Origin: Ramlibacter sp.
GTDB taxonomy: Bacteria > Pseudomonadota > Gammaproteobacteria > Burkholderiales > Burkholderiaceae_C
Assembly: GCA_021323335.1 (NCBI GenBank)
Contig: JAJTCN010000011.1
Span: forward strand, 1 to 38,340
Direction: 5' to 3'
DNA: 38,340 nt
Part shown: positions 16,509 to 24,529 of the stretch, in pieces
Numbering within the stretch: position 1 is the stretch's first letter
Layout of the letters: each line of letters opens with the position of its first letter
Translations under genes and position numbers: made by a program
Notes under the pieces: model-generated
What the model saw: the letters and a program-made list of their open reading frames with translations, nothing else
Databases searched by the model: none
Told to the model about the DNA's origin: nothing

Positions 16509-18032
16509 TTGACTGCCGTGCCAGCACCCGCGGGATTGCCGCCCTTTCGAACCCTGCCCGACCTCATCCGCGAACATGCGCGTGCGCAGCCTGCCAGGCT
16601 TGCGTTGCGGCAGGGCTCGGCGCAGCTGACCTGGGCCGAGCTGGACGCGCAGGTGGACCGCATCGCGGCCGCCCTGCAGCGTGACGGCGTGAACCCGCGC
16701 GACAGCATCGCCATCTGCGGCGCCAACTCCCTGGCTTACGCCGCCCTGTTCCTGGGCGGCCTGCGCGCCGGCGCGGCGGTGGCTCCGTTGCCGACCGGCA
16801 CCACGCCGGAACAGCTGGCCGGCATGGTGCGCGACTGTGGCGCGCGACTGTTCTTCACGGATGGCTCGGTGCCGTCGTTCGACGCGCCGGCGCGGCGCAT
16901 CCGCATGGACCTGCCGGATGCCCTGGCCGCATGGATCGGCCCGCAGGAGAGCGTGCCGAAGCCGGTGGACATCCAGCCGGACTGGGCATTCAACATCATC
17001 TACTCGTCGGGTACCACGGGCACGCCGAAGGGCATCGTCCAGTCGCACGCCATGCGCTGGGCGCACGTGGCGCGCGGCGAGAACTACGGCTACGGCCCGG
17101 ATGCCATCGCGCTGGTGGCGACGTCGCTGTGTTCCAACACCACGCTCGTGTCGGTCTTGCCGTGCCTGGCCAAGGGCGGCGCGGTGGTGATGACCGAGGG
17201 TCGCTTCGACCCCGCCCGCTACCTGGCCCTCGCCGCGGAGGTGCGCGCCACCCACGCCATGCTGGTGCCGGTGCAGTACCACCGGTTGATGGCCCTGCCG
17301 GACTTCGGCCGCCACGACCTGTCGTCCTTCCGCATGAAGTTCTCCACCAGCGCGCCGTTCGCGGCGAAGCTCAAGGCCGACGTGCTGGCCCGCTGGCCCG
17401 GCGGCCTGGTGGAGTATTACGGCATGACCGAAGGCGGCGGCACCTGCATCCTCGAGGCGCACCTGTTCCCCGACAAGCTGCACACCGTCGGCAAGCCGGC
17501 CGAGGGACACGACATCCGGCTGATCGACGAAGACGGCCGCGAACTGCCGCGCGGCGAGATCGGTGAAGTGGTGGGACGCTCCGTGTCGATGATGACGGCG
17601 TACCACAACCAGCCCGGGAAGACCCGGGAGGCGGAGTGGTACGACGCCGGGGGCAACCGCTTCATCCGCACCGGCGATGTCGGGCGCTTCGACGAGGACG
17701 GCTTCCTCACGTTGATGGACCGGCGCAAGGACATGGTCATCAGCGGCGGCTTCAACATCTATCCGAGCGACCTGGAGGCGGTGCTGCGCCAGCACGCGGC
17801 CGTGGCGGACGTCGCCGTCGTCGGCGTGCCGTCGCCGGAGTGGGGCGAGTCGCCGGTGGCCTTCGTGGTGCCGCAGCCCGGCGCCCCGGAGCCGGCCGAG
17901 CTGCGCGCGTGGGCCAACGAGCGCCTGGGCAAGACGCAGCGGCTGGTGGACCTGCGCTACCTGCCGGAGCTGCCGCGCAGCGACATCGGCAAGGTGCTCA
18001 AGCGCCAGCTGCGGGATGGCTGGAGCGCCTGA
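16509..18032 (+). CDS. AMP-dependent acyl-CoA synthetase/ligase
   Basis: A 507-residue adenylate-forming enzyme that activates a carboxylic acid as acyl-AMP and then transfers it to CoA. Motifs are the P-loop YSSGTTGTPKG (165-175), YYGMTEGGG (303-311), TGDVGRFDEDG (388-398) with Asp390, RRKDMVISGGFNIYP (405-419), and the catalytic Lys496 in SDIGKVLKRQ. The start is TTG at 16509, set by AGGAGA 6 bases upstream; the next candidates, including GTG 16518, are too far from it. It is divergent from the acidic protein gene. The chain-length or aromatic preference is not apparent, though length and motifs suit a fatty or aromatic acid ligase. It is monocistronic or ends before the small gene at 18220. 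Confidence 0.92.
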   Translation: MTAVPAPAGLPPFRTLPDLIREHARAQPARLALRQGSAQLTWAELDAQVDRIAAALQRDGVNPRDSIAICGANSLAYAALFLGGLRAGAAVAPLPTGTTPEQLAGMVRDCGARLFFTDGSVPSFDAPARRIRMDLPDALAAWIGPQESVPKPVDIQPDWAFNIIYSSGTTGTPKGIVQSHAMRWAHVARGENYGYGPDAIALVATSLCSNTTLVSVLPCLAKGGAVVMTEGRFDPARYLALAAEVRATHAMLVPVQYHRLMALPDFGRHDLSSFRMKFSTSAPFAAKLKADVLARWPGGLVEYYGMTEGGGTCILEAHLFPDKLHTVGKPAEGHDIRLIDEDGRELPRGEIGEVVGRSVSMMTAYHNQPGKTREAEWYDAGGNRFIRTGDVGRFDEDGFLTLMDRRKDMVISGGFNIYPSDLEAVLRQHAAVADVAVVGVPSPEWGESPVAFVVPQPGAPEPAELRAWANERLGKTQRLVDLRYLPELPRSDIGKVLKRQLRDGWSA

Positions 18033-18219
18033 TCTTCACCGCGGGCCGGCCGGGCATGGGGCCTTCGCTGACAAGCCATTGCCGAAGCTTCGACGCCTAC
18101 GGTCCTGCTGCGTGCTGACGTCGTGCCTGCCTGAGCGCTGGCCCCAACTCACCGGCGCCGCGTACAGGAGCCGCTCGTGCCGCGCAGCATTCTGGAGCCC
18201 TGTTACGGAGATGCTCCAA

Positions 18220-18480
18220 ATGAAATACATGCACAAGGCCATCTGGCAGTCCGACGGCAACCTGGTGATTCGCGGCAACACCCGCGCGCTGTTGTTCCGC
18301 GCACTGGAAGATGCCAAGGCCGGGCTGGCCCAGCGTCCGGAGGCGGACCCGCAGCTCGCGCGCACGCTCGCCGCGCTGCAGGATGTGCTGGGCGCCTTCG
18401 ACGGCAAGCTGCCCTCGGCGACCGAGCTGCTCGGCGACCCGGTCAAGGAACGCGTCTCCCGCAACCTGCTGATCGGCTGA
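18220..18480 (+). CDS. Small hypothetical protein
   Basis: An 86-residue soluble protein beginning MKYMHKAIWQSDGNLVIRGN, with an N-terminal beta-rich part and a helical remainder (LLFRALEDAKAGLAQR, LARTLAALQDVLGAF). No signal peptide or known motif is recognised. The start at 18220 is chosen because GGAG lies 9 bases upstream, while the ATG at 18211 directly abuts that GGAG. It lies in a 450-base space between the acyl-CoA synthetase and the convergent putA gene, 6 bases before the putA stop. Function unknown. Confidence 0.65.
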   Translation: MKYMHKAIWQSDGNLVIRGNTRALLFRALEDAKAGLAQRPEADPQLARTLAALQDVLGAFDGKLPSATELLGDPVKERVSRNLLIG

Positions 18481-18486
18481 CGGGCG

Positions 18487-21477
18487 CTACGCCAGCAACG
18501 CCACGTTGCCGCCCGCGGCCGTGGTGTTGATGGTGACGGTCTGCTCGGCGCAGAAGCGCGCCAGGTAGTGCGGGCCGCCGGCCTTGGGGCCGGTGCCCGA
18601 CAGGCCTTCGCCGCCGAAGGGTTGCACGCCGACCACGGCGCCGATCATGTTCCGGTTGACGTAGACGTTCCCTATGCGTGCTGCGCGCGCCAGCGCCTCG
18701 GCCCGGCTGTCGATGCGGGTCTGGATGCCGAGCGTCAGGCCGTAGCCCATCCGGTTGACGGCTTCGATGACGTCCATCGGATCCCCGCCCCAGCGCACGA
18801 TGTGCAGCACGGGCCCGAAGATTTCCTGTTTCACGTCCTCCACGCGCCGCAGCTCGAACGCTTGCGGTGGCAGCAGGCGCATGCCCGCGTCCGGGGTCGG
18901 CTTCGGCAGCAGCGGCGTGGCCGTGGCGTGCAGCCGCTCGACGTGGCGCAGCAGGTTGGCAAGCGCCTCGTCGTCGATCACCGGCCCGACATCGGTCGCC
19001 CATTGCGCGGGATCCCCGGTGACCAGTTCGCGCGCCGCGCCCTGGATCATCGCCACCACGCCATCGGCGATGGCCTCGTGCACCAGCAGCAGCCGCAGCG
19101 CCGAGCAGCGCTGGCCGGCGGAGCGGAAGGCGCTCTGCACCACGGCATCGGCCACCTGCTCGGGCAGCGCGGTGGAGTCGACCAGCATGGCGTTGATGCC
19201 GCCGGTTTCCGCGATCAGCGGAACGATGGGGCCGTCCTTGGCGGCCAGCGCCCGCTGGATGATCTTGGCGACCTGGGTGGAGCCCGTGAACACCACCCCG
19301 GCGATGCGGGGCTCGGCCACCAGCGCCGCGCCGACCGTTTCGCCGGGGCCATGGAGGAGCTGCAGGACGTCGGCCGGCACGCCCGCGTCGTGCAGCAGGC
19401 GCACCGCCTGCGCGGCGACGGCGGGCGTCTGCTCCGCCGGCTTGGCCAGCACGGTGTTGCCGGTGACGAGGGCCGCCGCGACCTGGCCGGTGAAGATCGC
19501 CAGCGGGAAGTTCCAGGGGCTGATGCAGGCCCACGGGCCGCGCGCGGTGAGGCGCAACACGTTGCTCTCGCCGGTGGGGCCGGGCAGGGTGACCGGCTGC
19601 AGCAGCGGCTGCGCCTCCATGGCGTAATAGCGCAGGAAGTCGATGGCTTCGCGCACTTCCGACACCGCGTCGCCCCAGGTCTTGAAGCCTTCCTTGACCA
19701 GCAGCGCGCACAGGTGCGGCAGCTGGTCCTGCATGGCGTCCGCCGCGCCGCGCAGGATGTCGCAGCGCGCCGTCACCGGCATGCGGGCCCAGGCCCGGCC
19801 GGCGGCGACGGAGCGATCGACCGCCTGCGTCACCTCTTGCGGATCCGCCTGCGGGATCGCGGGGACGGCGGTGGCGGCCAGCGCCCGCGCCAGCGGCTCG
19901 CGCATGGCGGCTGCTGCGAGGTCCAGCCCGAGGCTGTTGGCGCGCTGCGCGCCATGGAGCTGCGGCGGCAGCGGCAGCGACGGTTGCGGCGACAGGTGCA
20001 GCGGCGACTGCAGCAGTTCGTCCATGCCCAGCGATTCGTCGGCGAGCTGGTGGACGAACGAAGAATTGGCGCCGTTTTCCAGCAGCCGGCGCACCAGGTA
20101 GGCGAGCAGGTCGCGGTGCTGGCCGACCGGCGCGTAGACGCGGCAGGCCAGCAGCGGGTTCTGCAGCACTTCGCGGTAGATCCCTTCTCCCATCCCGTGC
20201 AGTCGCTGGAGCTCGAATCTCGCCCCCGTGCGGTTCGCCATCTGCACGATCGCGGCGATGGTGCCCGCGTTGTGGGTGGCGAACTGGGGGTAGATGACGT
20301 CCTGCGCATCCAGCAGCGCGCGCGCGCACGCCAGGTAGGAGATGTCGGTGTGGTGCTTGTGCGTGAACACCGGGTAGTGCGGCAGCCCCATCTCCTGCGC
20401 GCGCTTGATCTCGGCGTCCCAGTACGCGCCCTTGACGAGCCGGCACATCAGCCGGATGCCGTGGCGGCGGCCGACCTGGGCGACGTGGGCGATGAGTTCC
20501 AGCGCGCGCGTCTGGTAGGACTGCAACGCCAGCCCGAAGCCCTGCCACCGGGGGTGGTGCCGGGCCACCAGGCCGGCCAGCGCCTCGAACACGTCGAGCG
20601 ACAGCTCGAGCCGGTCCACCTCCTCGGCATCGATGGTCAGGTTGATGTTGGCGCGCGCCGCCTGTTCGCACAGCGCCCACACCCGCGGCACCAGCTCGCG
20701 CATCACGCGCTCCTGTTGCAGCGCCTCGTAGCGCGGATGCAGGGCGCTCAGCTTGATGGAGATGCCGTCGTTGTGCTGCACCGGCTGCGCGGGGTCGCAG
20801 CGCGAGGCGATGTGGGCGATGGCCTCCTGGTAATGGGCCAGGTAGCGCTGCGCATCGTCCGCGGTGCGCGCGCCCTCGCCGAGCATGTCGTAGGAAAACC
20901 GCAGGTTGGCCTGGCGCCGGCGCGCGGCCTGCGCCTCGTCGGTCGCCTCGGCGATGGTCTGCCCCAGGACGAACTGGCGCCCGAGCAGCTGCACGGCGCG
21001 CAAGGTGGCGGCGACGACGGTGCGCGCGCCGAGCCGCCCGAACAGGCCGCCCTGCGCGCCGGCGCCGTCGCCGGGCAGGAAGCGCTTGGACAGCGAGATG
21101 GCGTTGTGCGACAAGCGCGAGAGCGCCGAATCGGGCGAGCCGTCGAAGTCGGCGCGCGAAAGCTGGTCCGCCGTCAGGGCGATGGCCGTTTCGGCATCGG
21201 GCACGCGCAGCAGCGCTTCGGCCAGGCGCATCAAGGCCAGCCCTTCGGCGCTGGAGATCGGGTATTCCTTCAGCAGGCTTTCCATCGCCCAGAACGGCGG
21301 CGGGTTGCGGCGGACGGCGGCCACCCAGGGGGCGGCCGCTCGCGCTGCGTCCGCCCAGTCGAGGGCGCCTTGCAGCGACTGCAGCCGGCCCGCGACGACG
21401 TCGGCCTCGGGACGGTAGGGAGAGGGCAGGTGCTGCGCGGCGGCGATGGAGGGCGTTTCGGAATGCATGTTCGCCAT
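18487..21477 (-). CDS. putA: Bifunctional proline dehydrogenase / L-glutamate gamma-semialdehyde dehydrogenase
   Basis: A 996-residue PutA that oxidises proline to glutamate in two steps. The N-terminal FAD-dependent proline dehydrogenase barrel spans roughly 90-460. Its motifs are RLVKGAYWD (346-354), ATHNAGT (400-406) and a CRVYAPVGQHRDLLAYLVRRLLEN region near 445-468. The C-terminal aldehyde dehydrogenase has SPWNFPLAIFTG (653-664), Glu757 in LIAETGG and catalytic Cys791 in SAGQRCSALR. There is no N-terminal ribbon-helix-helix DNA-binding domain, so this short type cannot be its own repressor. The divergent Lrp-family gene is the probable regulator. ATG 21477 is preferred over GTG 21525, which falls in the promoter region. 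Confidence 0.97.
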   Translation of the reverse strand: MANMHSETPSIAAAQHLPSPYRPEADVVAGRLQSLQGALDWADAARAAAPWVAAVRRNPPPFWAMESLLKEYPISSAEGLALMRLAEALLRVPDAETAIALTADQLSRADFDGSPDSALSRLSHNAISLSKRFLPGDGAGAQGGLFGRLGARTVVAATLRAVQLLGRQFVLGQTIAEATDEAQAARRRQANLRFSYDMLGEGARTADDAQRYLAHYQEAIAHIASRCDPAQPVQHNDGISIKLSALHPRYEALQQERVMRELVPRVWALCEQAARANINLTIDAEEVDRLELSLDVFEALAGLVARHHPRWQGFGLALQSYQTRALELIAHVAQVGRRHGIRLMCRLVKGAYWDAEIKRAQEMGLPHYPVFTHKHHTDISYLACARALLDAQDVIYPQFATHNAGTIAAIVQMANRTGARFELQRLHGMGEGIYREVLQNPLLACRVYAPVGQHRDLLAYLVRRLLENGANSSFVHQLADESLGMDELLQSPLHLSPQPSLPLPPQLHGAQRANSLGLDLAAAAMREPLARALAATAVPAIPQADPQEVTQAVDRSVAAGRAWARMPVTARCDILRGAADAMQDQLPHLCALLVKEGFKTWGDAVSEVREAIDFLRYYAMEAQPLLQPVTLPGPTGESNVLRLTARGPWACISPWNFPLAIFTGQVAAALVTGNTVLAKPAEQTPAVAAQAVRLLHDAGVPADVLQLLHGPGETVGAALVAEPRIAGVVFTGSTQVAKIIQRALAAKDGPIVPLIAETGGINAMLVDSTALPEQVADAVVQSAFRSAGQRCSALRLLLVHEAIADGVVAMIQGAARELVTGDPAQWATDVGPVIDDEALANLLRHVERLHATATPLLPKPTPDAGMRLLPPQAFELRRVEDVKQEIFGPVLHIVRWGGDPMDVIEAVNRMGYGLTLGIQTRIDSRAEALARAARIGNVYVNRNMIGAVVGVQPFGGEGLSGTGPKAGGPHYLARFCAEQTVTINTTAAGGNVALLA

Positions 21478-21493
21478 GTTCTCGCCTTCCGGC

Positions 21494-21506
21494 GCGAATA
21501 TTTCGC
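21494..21506. promoter_or_regulatory. Palindrome in the divergent putA/Lrp-type promoter region
   Basis: The sequence GCGAATATTTCGC is a 13-base dyad with 5-bp arms and a TAT centre. It sits in the 65-base AT-rich gap between putA (start 21477) and the Lrp-type gene (start 21543). Lrp/AsnC regulators bind imperfect dyads of this kind, so it is a candidate operator for proline-dependent control. The role is inferred. Confidence 0.5.
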
Positions 21507-21542
21507 TAAAGTAATGGCGAGTCACCGAAGAAAACTCGTTGA

Positions 21543-22016
21543 ATGGACGCTCCCGGACTCGATCGCATCGACCTGAAGATCCTGCAGGTGCTGCAGGCCG
21601 ACGGCCGCATCGCCAACCTGAAGCTGGCCGAGGCGGTGGCGCTGTCGCCGACGGCGGTGCTGGCCCGCGTGCAGCGCCTGGCGCGCGACGGCTACATCCT
21701 GGGCTACGAAGCGCGGCTCGACCCGCTGAAGCTGGGCGCCGGGATGATGGTGTTCGTCGAGGTGCTGCTGGACCGGACCACGCCCAACGTGTTCGAAGCC
21801 TTCAAGGCCGCGGTGCAGGTGCAGGACCAGATCATGGAGTGCCACATGGTGGCCGGCGGCTTCGACTACCTGCTCAAGACGCGCATGGCCGACATGCAGG
21901 CCTACCGCGACTTCGCCGGCACGGTGCTCTGGCAACTGCCCGGCGTGCGCGAGACGCGCACCTATGCGGTGATGGAGGAGGTGAAGAACACCACGCGGCT
22001 GCCGTTGCGCGTCTAG
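21543..22016 (+). CDS. Lrp/AsnC-family transcriptional regulator (probable putA activator)
   Basis: A 157-residue Lrp/AsnC protein. The N-terminal helix-turn-helix (about 7-60) includes LDRIDLKILQVLQADGRI and SPTAVLARVQRLARDGYI, and is followed by a RAM ligand-binding domain (about 65-140, with VAGGFDYLLKTRM). It is divergent from putA with 65 bases between start codons. In several proteobacteria such Lrp-like proteins (PutR) activate putA in response to proline; that role here is inference from position. The Shine-Dalgarno is weak (purine-rich GAAGAAAA), but ATG 21543 gives the standard N-terminus. Confidence 0.92.
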   Translation: MDAPGLDRIDLKILQVLQADGRIANLKLAEAVALSPTAVLARVQRLARDGYILGYEARLDPLKLGAGMMVFVEVLLDRTTPNVFEAFKAAVQVQDQIMECHMVAGGFDYLLKTRMADMQAYRDFAGTVLWQLPGVRETRTYAVMEEVKNTTRLPLRV

Positions 22017-22118
22017 GAGTCTGCCGCGCAGCCTCCTAGCTTGTCACGTGGGAGGCCCGCCCCTCTGGGCAACGCCGGAGCGCGGCGGCAGAATTCCGGC
22101 TTTCATCCGGAGATCCCC

Positions 22119-22664
22119 ATGCGCACGCCCCTTCTTGCCGCCGCCGCGGCGCTCTGCATCGTCGCCTTGCCCGCCGGCGCCCAGGTCCTGAAGCCCGGTC
22201 TGTGGGAAATCAACAACAAGATGAGCGGCGGCCAGATGGACCAGGCGATGGCCGAGATGCAGAAGGAGATGGCGCAGATGCCGCCGGCCGAGCGCAAGCA
22301 GATGGAAGCGATGCTGGCCAAGCAGGGCGTGCGGCTTTCGCCCAATGCCGGCGGCGGGATGACGGTGCAGATGTGCATGACCAAGGAGATGGTCGAGCGC
22401 AACGACATGCCGATGCAGGACGGCTGCCGCATGACGCAGAACAGCCGCAGCGGCAACACCATGAAGATGGCGTTCGCCTGCACCAACCCGCCGTCCAGCG
22501 GGGAAGGCACCTTCACCTTCAACGGCAGCGAGAGCTACACCAGCCGGATGACCATGCGGATGCAGGAAGCCGGCAAGACCGAGACCACGACCATGAACAC
22601 CACGGGCAAGTGGCTCAAGGCGGATTGCGGCAACGTGAAGCCGCCGATGCCGCCGAAGAAGTGA
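22119..22664 (+). CDS. DUF3617-family exported protein
   Basis: A 181-residue secreted protein. The signal peptide (MRTPLLAAAAALCIVALPAGAQ) is followed directly by the DUF3617 opening LKPGLWEINNKMSGG. A Met-rich helical stretch (about 40-75), two internal cysteines in the C-terminal half (VQMCMTKE, AFACTNPP), and GSESYTSRMTM also fit the family. The start at 22119 has CGGAG about 6 bases upstream. The family is common in proteobacteria and has no known function. It is probably periplasmic. It sits between the Lrp-type regulator and the convergent yggS. Confidence 0.85.
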   Translation: MRTPLLAAAAALCIVALPAGAQVLKPGLWEINNKMSGGQMDQAMAEMQKEMAQMPPAERKQMEAMLAKQGVRLSPNAGGGMTVQMCMTKEMVERNDMPMQDGCRMTQNSRSGNTMKMAFACTNPPSSGEGTFTFNGSESYTSRMTMRMQEAGKTETTTMNTTGKWLKADCGNVKPPMPPKK

Positions 22665-22679
22665 CGGCGTAAGCCGTCA
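22662..22679. terminator. Hairpin between DUF3617 gene and yggS, part of a dispersed-repeat-like element
   Basis: TGACGGC pairs with GCCGTCA around GTAA (7-bp stem). It overlaps the DUF3617 stop codon (22662-22664) on one side and the yggS stop codon (22677-22679) on the other. The following bases read CCGGGGCTTGACCCGGGATCC, matching the general form of short GTCATCC/GGATCC dispersed repeats. It could terminate both convergent genes. Confidence 0.55.
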
Positions 22680-23384
22680 TCCGGGGCTTGACCCGGGATC
22701 CAGTTTCCTGCTCCCGAAGATCGCCGTGCCCACCCGCACCAGCGTGCTGCCGGCGTGGACCGCGGCCTCCAGGTCGGCGGTCATGCCCATGGACAAGGTG
22801 TCCAGCGGCAGGCCGGCCTGCCGCAGCTGGTCGTAGAGCGAGCGCGCCTGCCGGTGCACGGCGAACTGGGCGTCGAAGCCCTCGGCGGGTTCGGGGATCG
22901 TCATCAGCCCGCGCAGCCGCAGCCGGGGCAGCGCCGCCACCTCGCGCGCCAGGGCCAGCGCCTCGCCCGGCGCCACGCCGGACTTGGACGGCCCGCCGTC
23001 GATGTTGACCTGGATGCAGACCGACAGCGGCGGCAGGTGTTCGGGGCGCTGGTCCGACAGCCGTTGCGCGATCTTCAGTCGGTCCACCGTGTGGGCCCAG
23101 TCGAAATGCGCCGCCACCAGCCGGGTCTTGTTGCTCTGGATCGGGCCGATGCAGTGCCATTGCAGGGGCAGGTCGGCCAGCAGGGCCTGCTTCTCGATCG
23201 CTTCCTGGATGTAGTTCTCACCGAAAGCGGTCTCGCCCGCGGCATGGGCGGCGCGGACGGCGTCGGGGCCGAACGTCTTGGACACGGGGAGCAGCGTGAC
23301 TTCGTTCACGTCGCGTCCGGCGGCCGCGCACGCAGCGGCCATCCGCTGTCGCACGCTCTGGAGGTTCAAAGCAATCGTCGTCAT
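22677..23384 (-). CDS. yggS: YggS/PROSC-family pyridoxal-phosphate homeostasis protein
   Basis: A 235-residue PLP-binding protein of the YggS family, which buffers free pyridoxal phosphate in the cytosol. Lys36 in LLPVSKTFGP is the PLP-binding lysine; FGENYIQEA, WHCIGPIQSNK and the C-terminal STLVRVGTAIFGSR are family motifs. The last residues, DPGSSPG, look like translation of an adjacent dispersed repeat rather than family sequence. Its start region faces the pilT promoter, with 62 bases between start codons; yggS-pilT adjacency is common in proteobacteria. Start ATG at 23384 has no strong Shine-Dalgarno. Confidence 0.95.
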   Translation of the reverse strand: MTTIALNLQSVRQRMAAACAAAGRDVNEVTLLPVSKTFGPDAVRAAHAAGETAFGENYIQEAIEKQALLADLPLQWHCIGPIQSNKTRLVAAHFDWAHTVDRLKIAQRLSDQRPEHLPPLSVCIQVNIDGGPSKSGVAPGEALALAREVAALPRLRLRGLMTIPEPAEGFDAQFAVHRQARSLYDQLRQAGLPLDTLSMGMTADLEAAVHAGSTLVRVGTAIFGSRKLDPGSSPG

Positions 23385-23446
23385 AATGGACCGGCCACCG
23401 TGCGTCCCCTGCGCCGCCGGTGAGGACCATAAAGAAGAGGGGATCC

Positions 23447-24490
23447 GTGGATATTACCCAGCTGCTCGCATTCAGCGTCAAGAACAAGGCGTCGGACCTG
23501 CACCTTTCGGCCGGCCTGCCGCCGATGATCCGCGTGCACGGCGACGTGCGGCGCATCAACGTCGACCCCATGGACCACAAGCAGGTCCACGCGATGGTCT
23601 ACGACATCATGAACGACACCCAGCGCAAGAACTACGAAGAGTTCCTGGAGTGCGACTTCTCGTTCGAGATCGAGGGCCTGGCGCGCTTTCGCGTCAACGC
23701 CTTCAACCAGAACCGCGGCGCCGCCGCCGTGTTCCGGACGATTCCCTCCAAGATCCTGACGCTCGAGCAGCTCAATGCGCCCAAGATCTTCCAGGACCTG
23801 GCGCTCAAGCCGCGCGGCATGGTGCTGGTGACCGGCCCCACGGGCTCGGGCAAGTCCACCACGCTGGCGGCGATGGTGAACCACCTGAACGAAACGGAAT
23901 ACGGCCACATCCTGACGGTGGAGGACCCGATCGAGTTCGTGCACGAGTCCAAGAAGTGCCTGGTCAACCAGCGCGAGGTGGGCCCGATGACGCTGTCGTT
24001 CGCCAACGCGCTGCGTTCGGCGCTGCGGGAGGACCCGGACTGCATCCTGGTCGGCGAAATGCGCGACCTGGAAACGATCCGCCTGGCCATGACCGCGGCG
24101 GAGACGGGCCACCTGGTGTTCGGCACGCTGCACACCTCCAGCGCCGCCAAGACCATCGACCGGGTGATCGACGTGTTCCCGGCCGACGAAAAGGAAATGG
24201 TCCGCGCGATGCTGTCGGAGTCGCTGCAGGCCGTGATCTCGCAGACCCTGTGCAAGACCAAGGACGGCAACGGCCGCGTGGCGGCGCACGAGATCATGCT
24301 GGCCACCTCCGCCATCCGCAACCTGATCCGCGAAGCCAAGGTGGCGCAGATGTACTCGTCGATCCAGACGGGCAACAGCGTCGGCATGCAGACGCTCGAC
24401 CAGAACCTGACGGAGCTGGTCAAGCGCAACATGATCAGCCCCGCGGAAGCGCGAAGCAAGGCCAAGATCCCCGAGAATTTCCCCGGCTAG
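23447..24490 (+). CDS. pilT: Type IV pilus retraction ATPase PilT
   Basis: A 347-residue hexameric secretion ATPase that depolymerises type IV pili and powers twitching motility. Walker A is GPTGSGKST (130-138), the Asp box is VEDPIEF (158-164), Walker B is ILVGEMRD (200-207), and the His box is GHLVFGTLHT (221-230). The AIRNLIRE motif typical of PilT is present near residue 288. The start is GTG at 23447, where GAGGGG lies upstream and the standard N-terminus VDITQLLAFSVKNKASDLHLS begins. A longer frame to 23420 is not needed. It is followed by pilU after 39 bases. Confidence 0.97.
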   Translation: MDITQLLAFSVKNKASDLHLSAGLPPMIRVHGDVRRINVDPMDHKQVHAMVYDIMNDTQRKNYEEFLECDFSFEIEGLARFRVNAFNQNRGAAAVFRTIPSKILTLEQLNAPKIFQDLALKPRGMVLVTGPTGSGKSTTLAAMVNHLNETEYGHILTVEDPIEFVHESKKCLVNQREVGPMTLSFANALRSALREDPDCILVGEMRDLETIRLAMTAAETGHLVFGTLHTSSAAKTIDRVIDVFPADEKEMVRAMLSESLQAVISQTLCKTKDGNGRVAAHEIMLATSAIRNLIREAKVAQMYSSIQTGNSVGMQTLDQNLTELVKRNMISPAEARSKAKIPENFPG

Positions 24491-24529
24491 CCAGACCCGG
24501 CCACCAGCAGTCCAAAGGAGAGCGCGACC

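Noticed and set aside
18568..21576. A long open frame opposite putA (over 1000 codons)
   Set aside because: Shadow of putA codon bias in a GC-rich genome; the antisense protein is Arg/Gly/His-rich with no domain, while PutA motifs fill the other strand.
22031..22056. GCCTCC/GGAGGC inverted pair after the Lrp-type gene
   Set aside because: Six-base stem with a 14-base loop and no T run; too weak to call a terminator.
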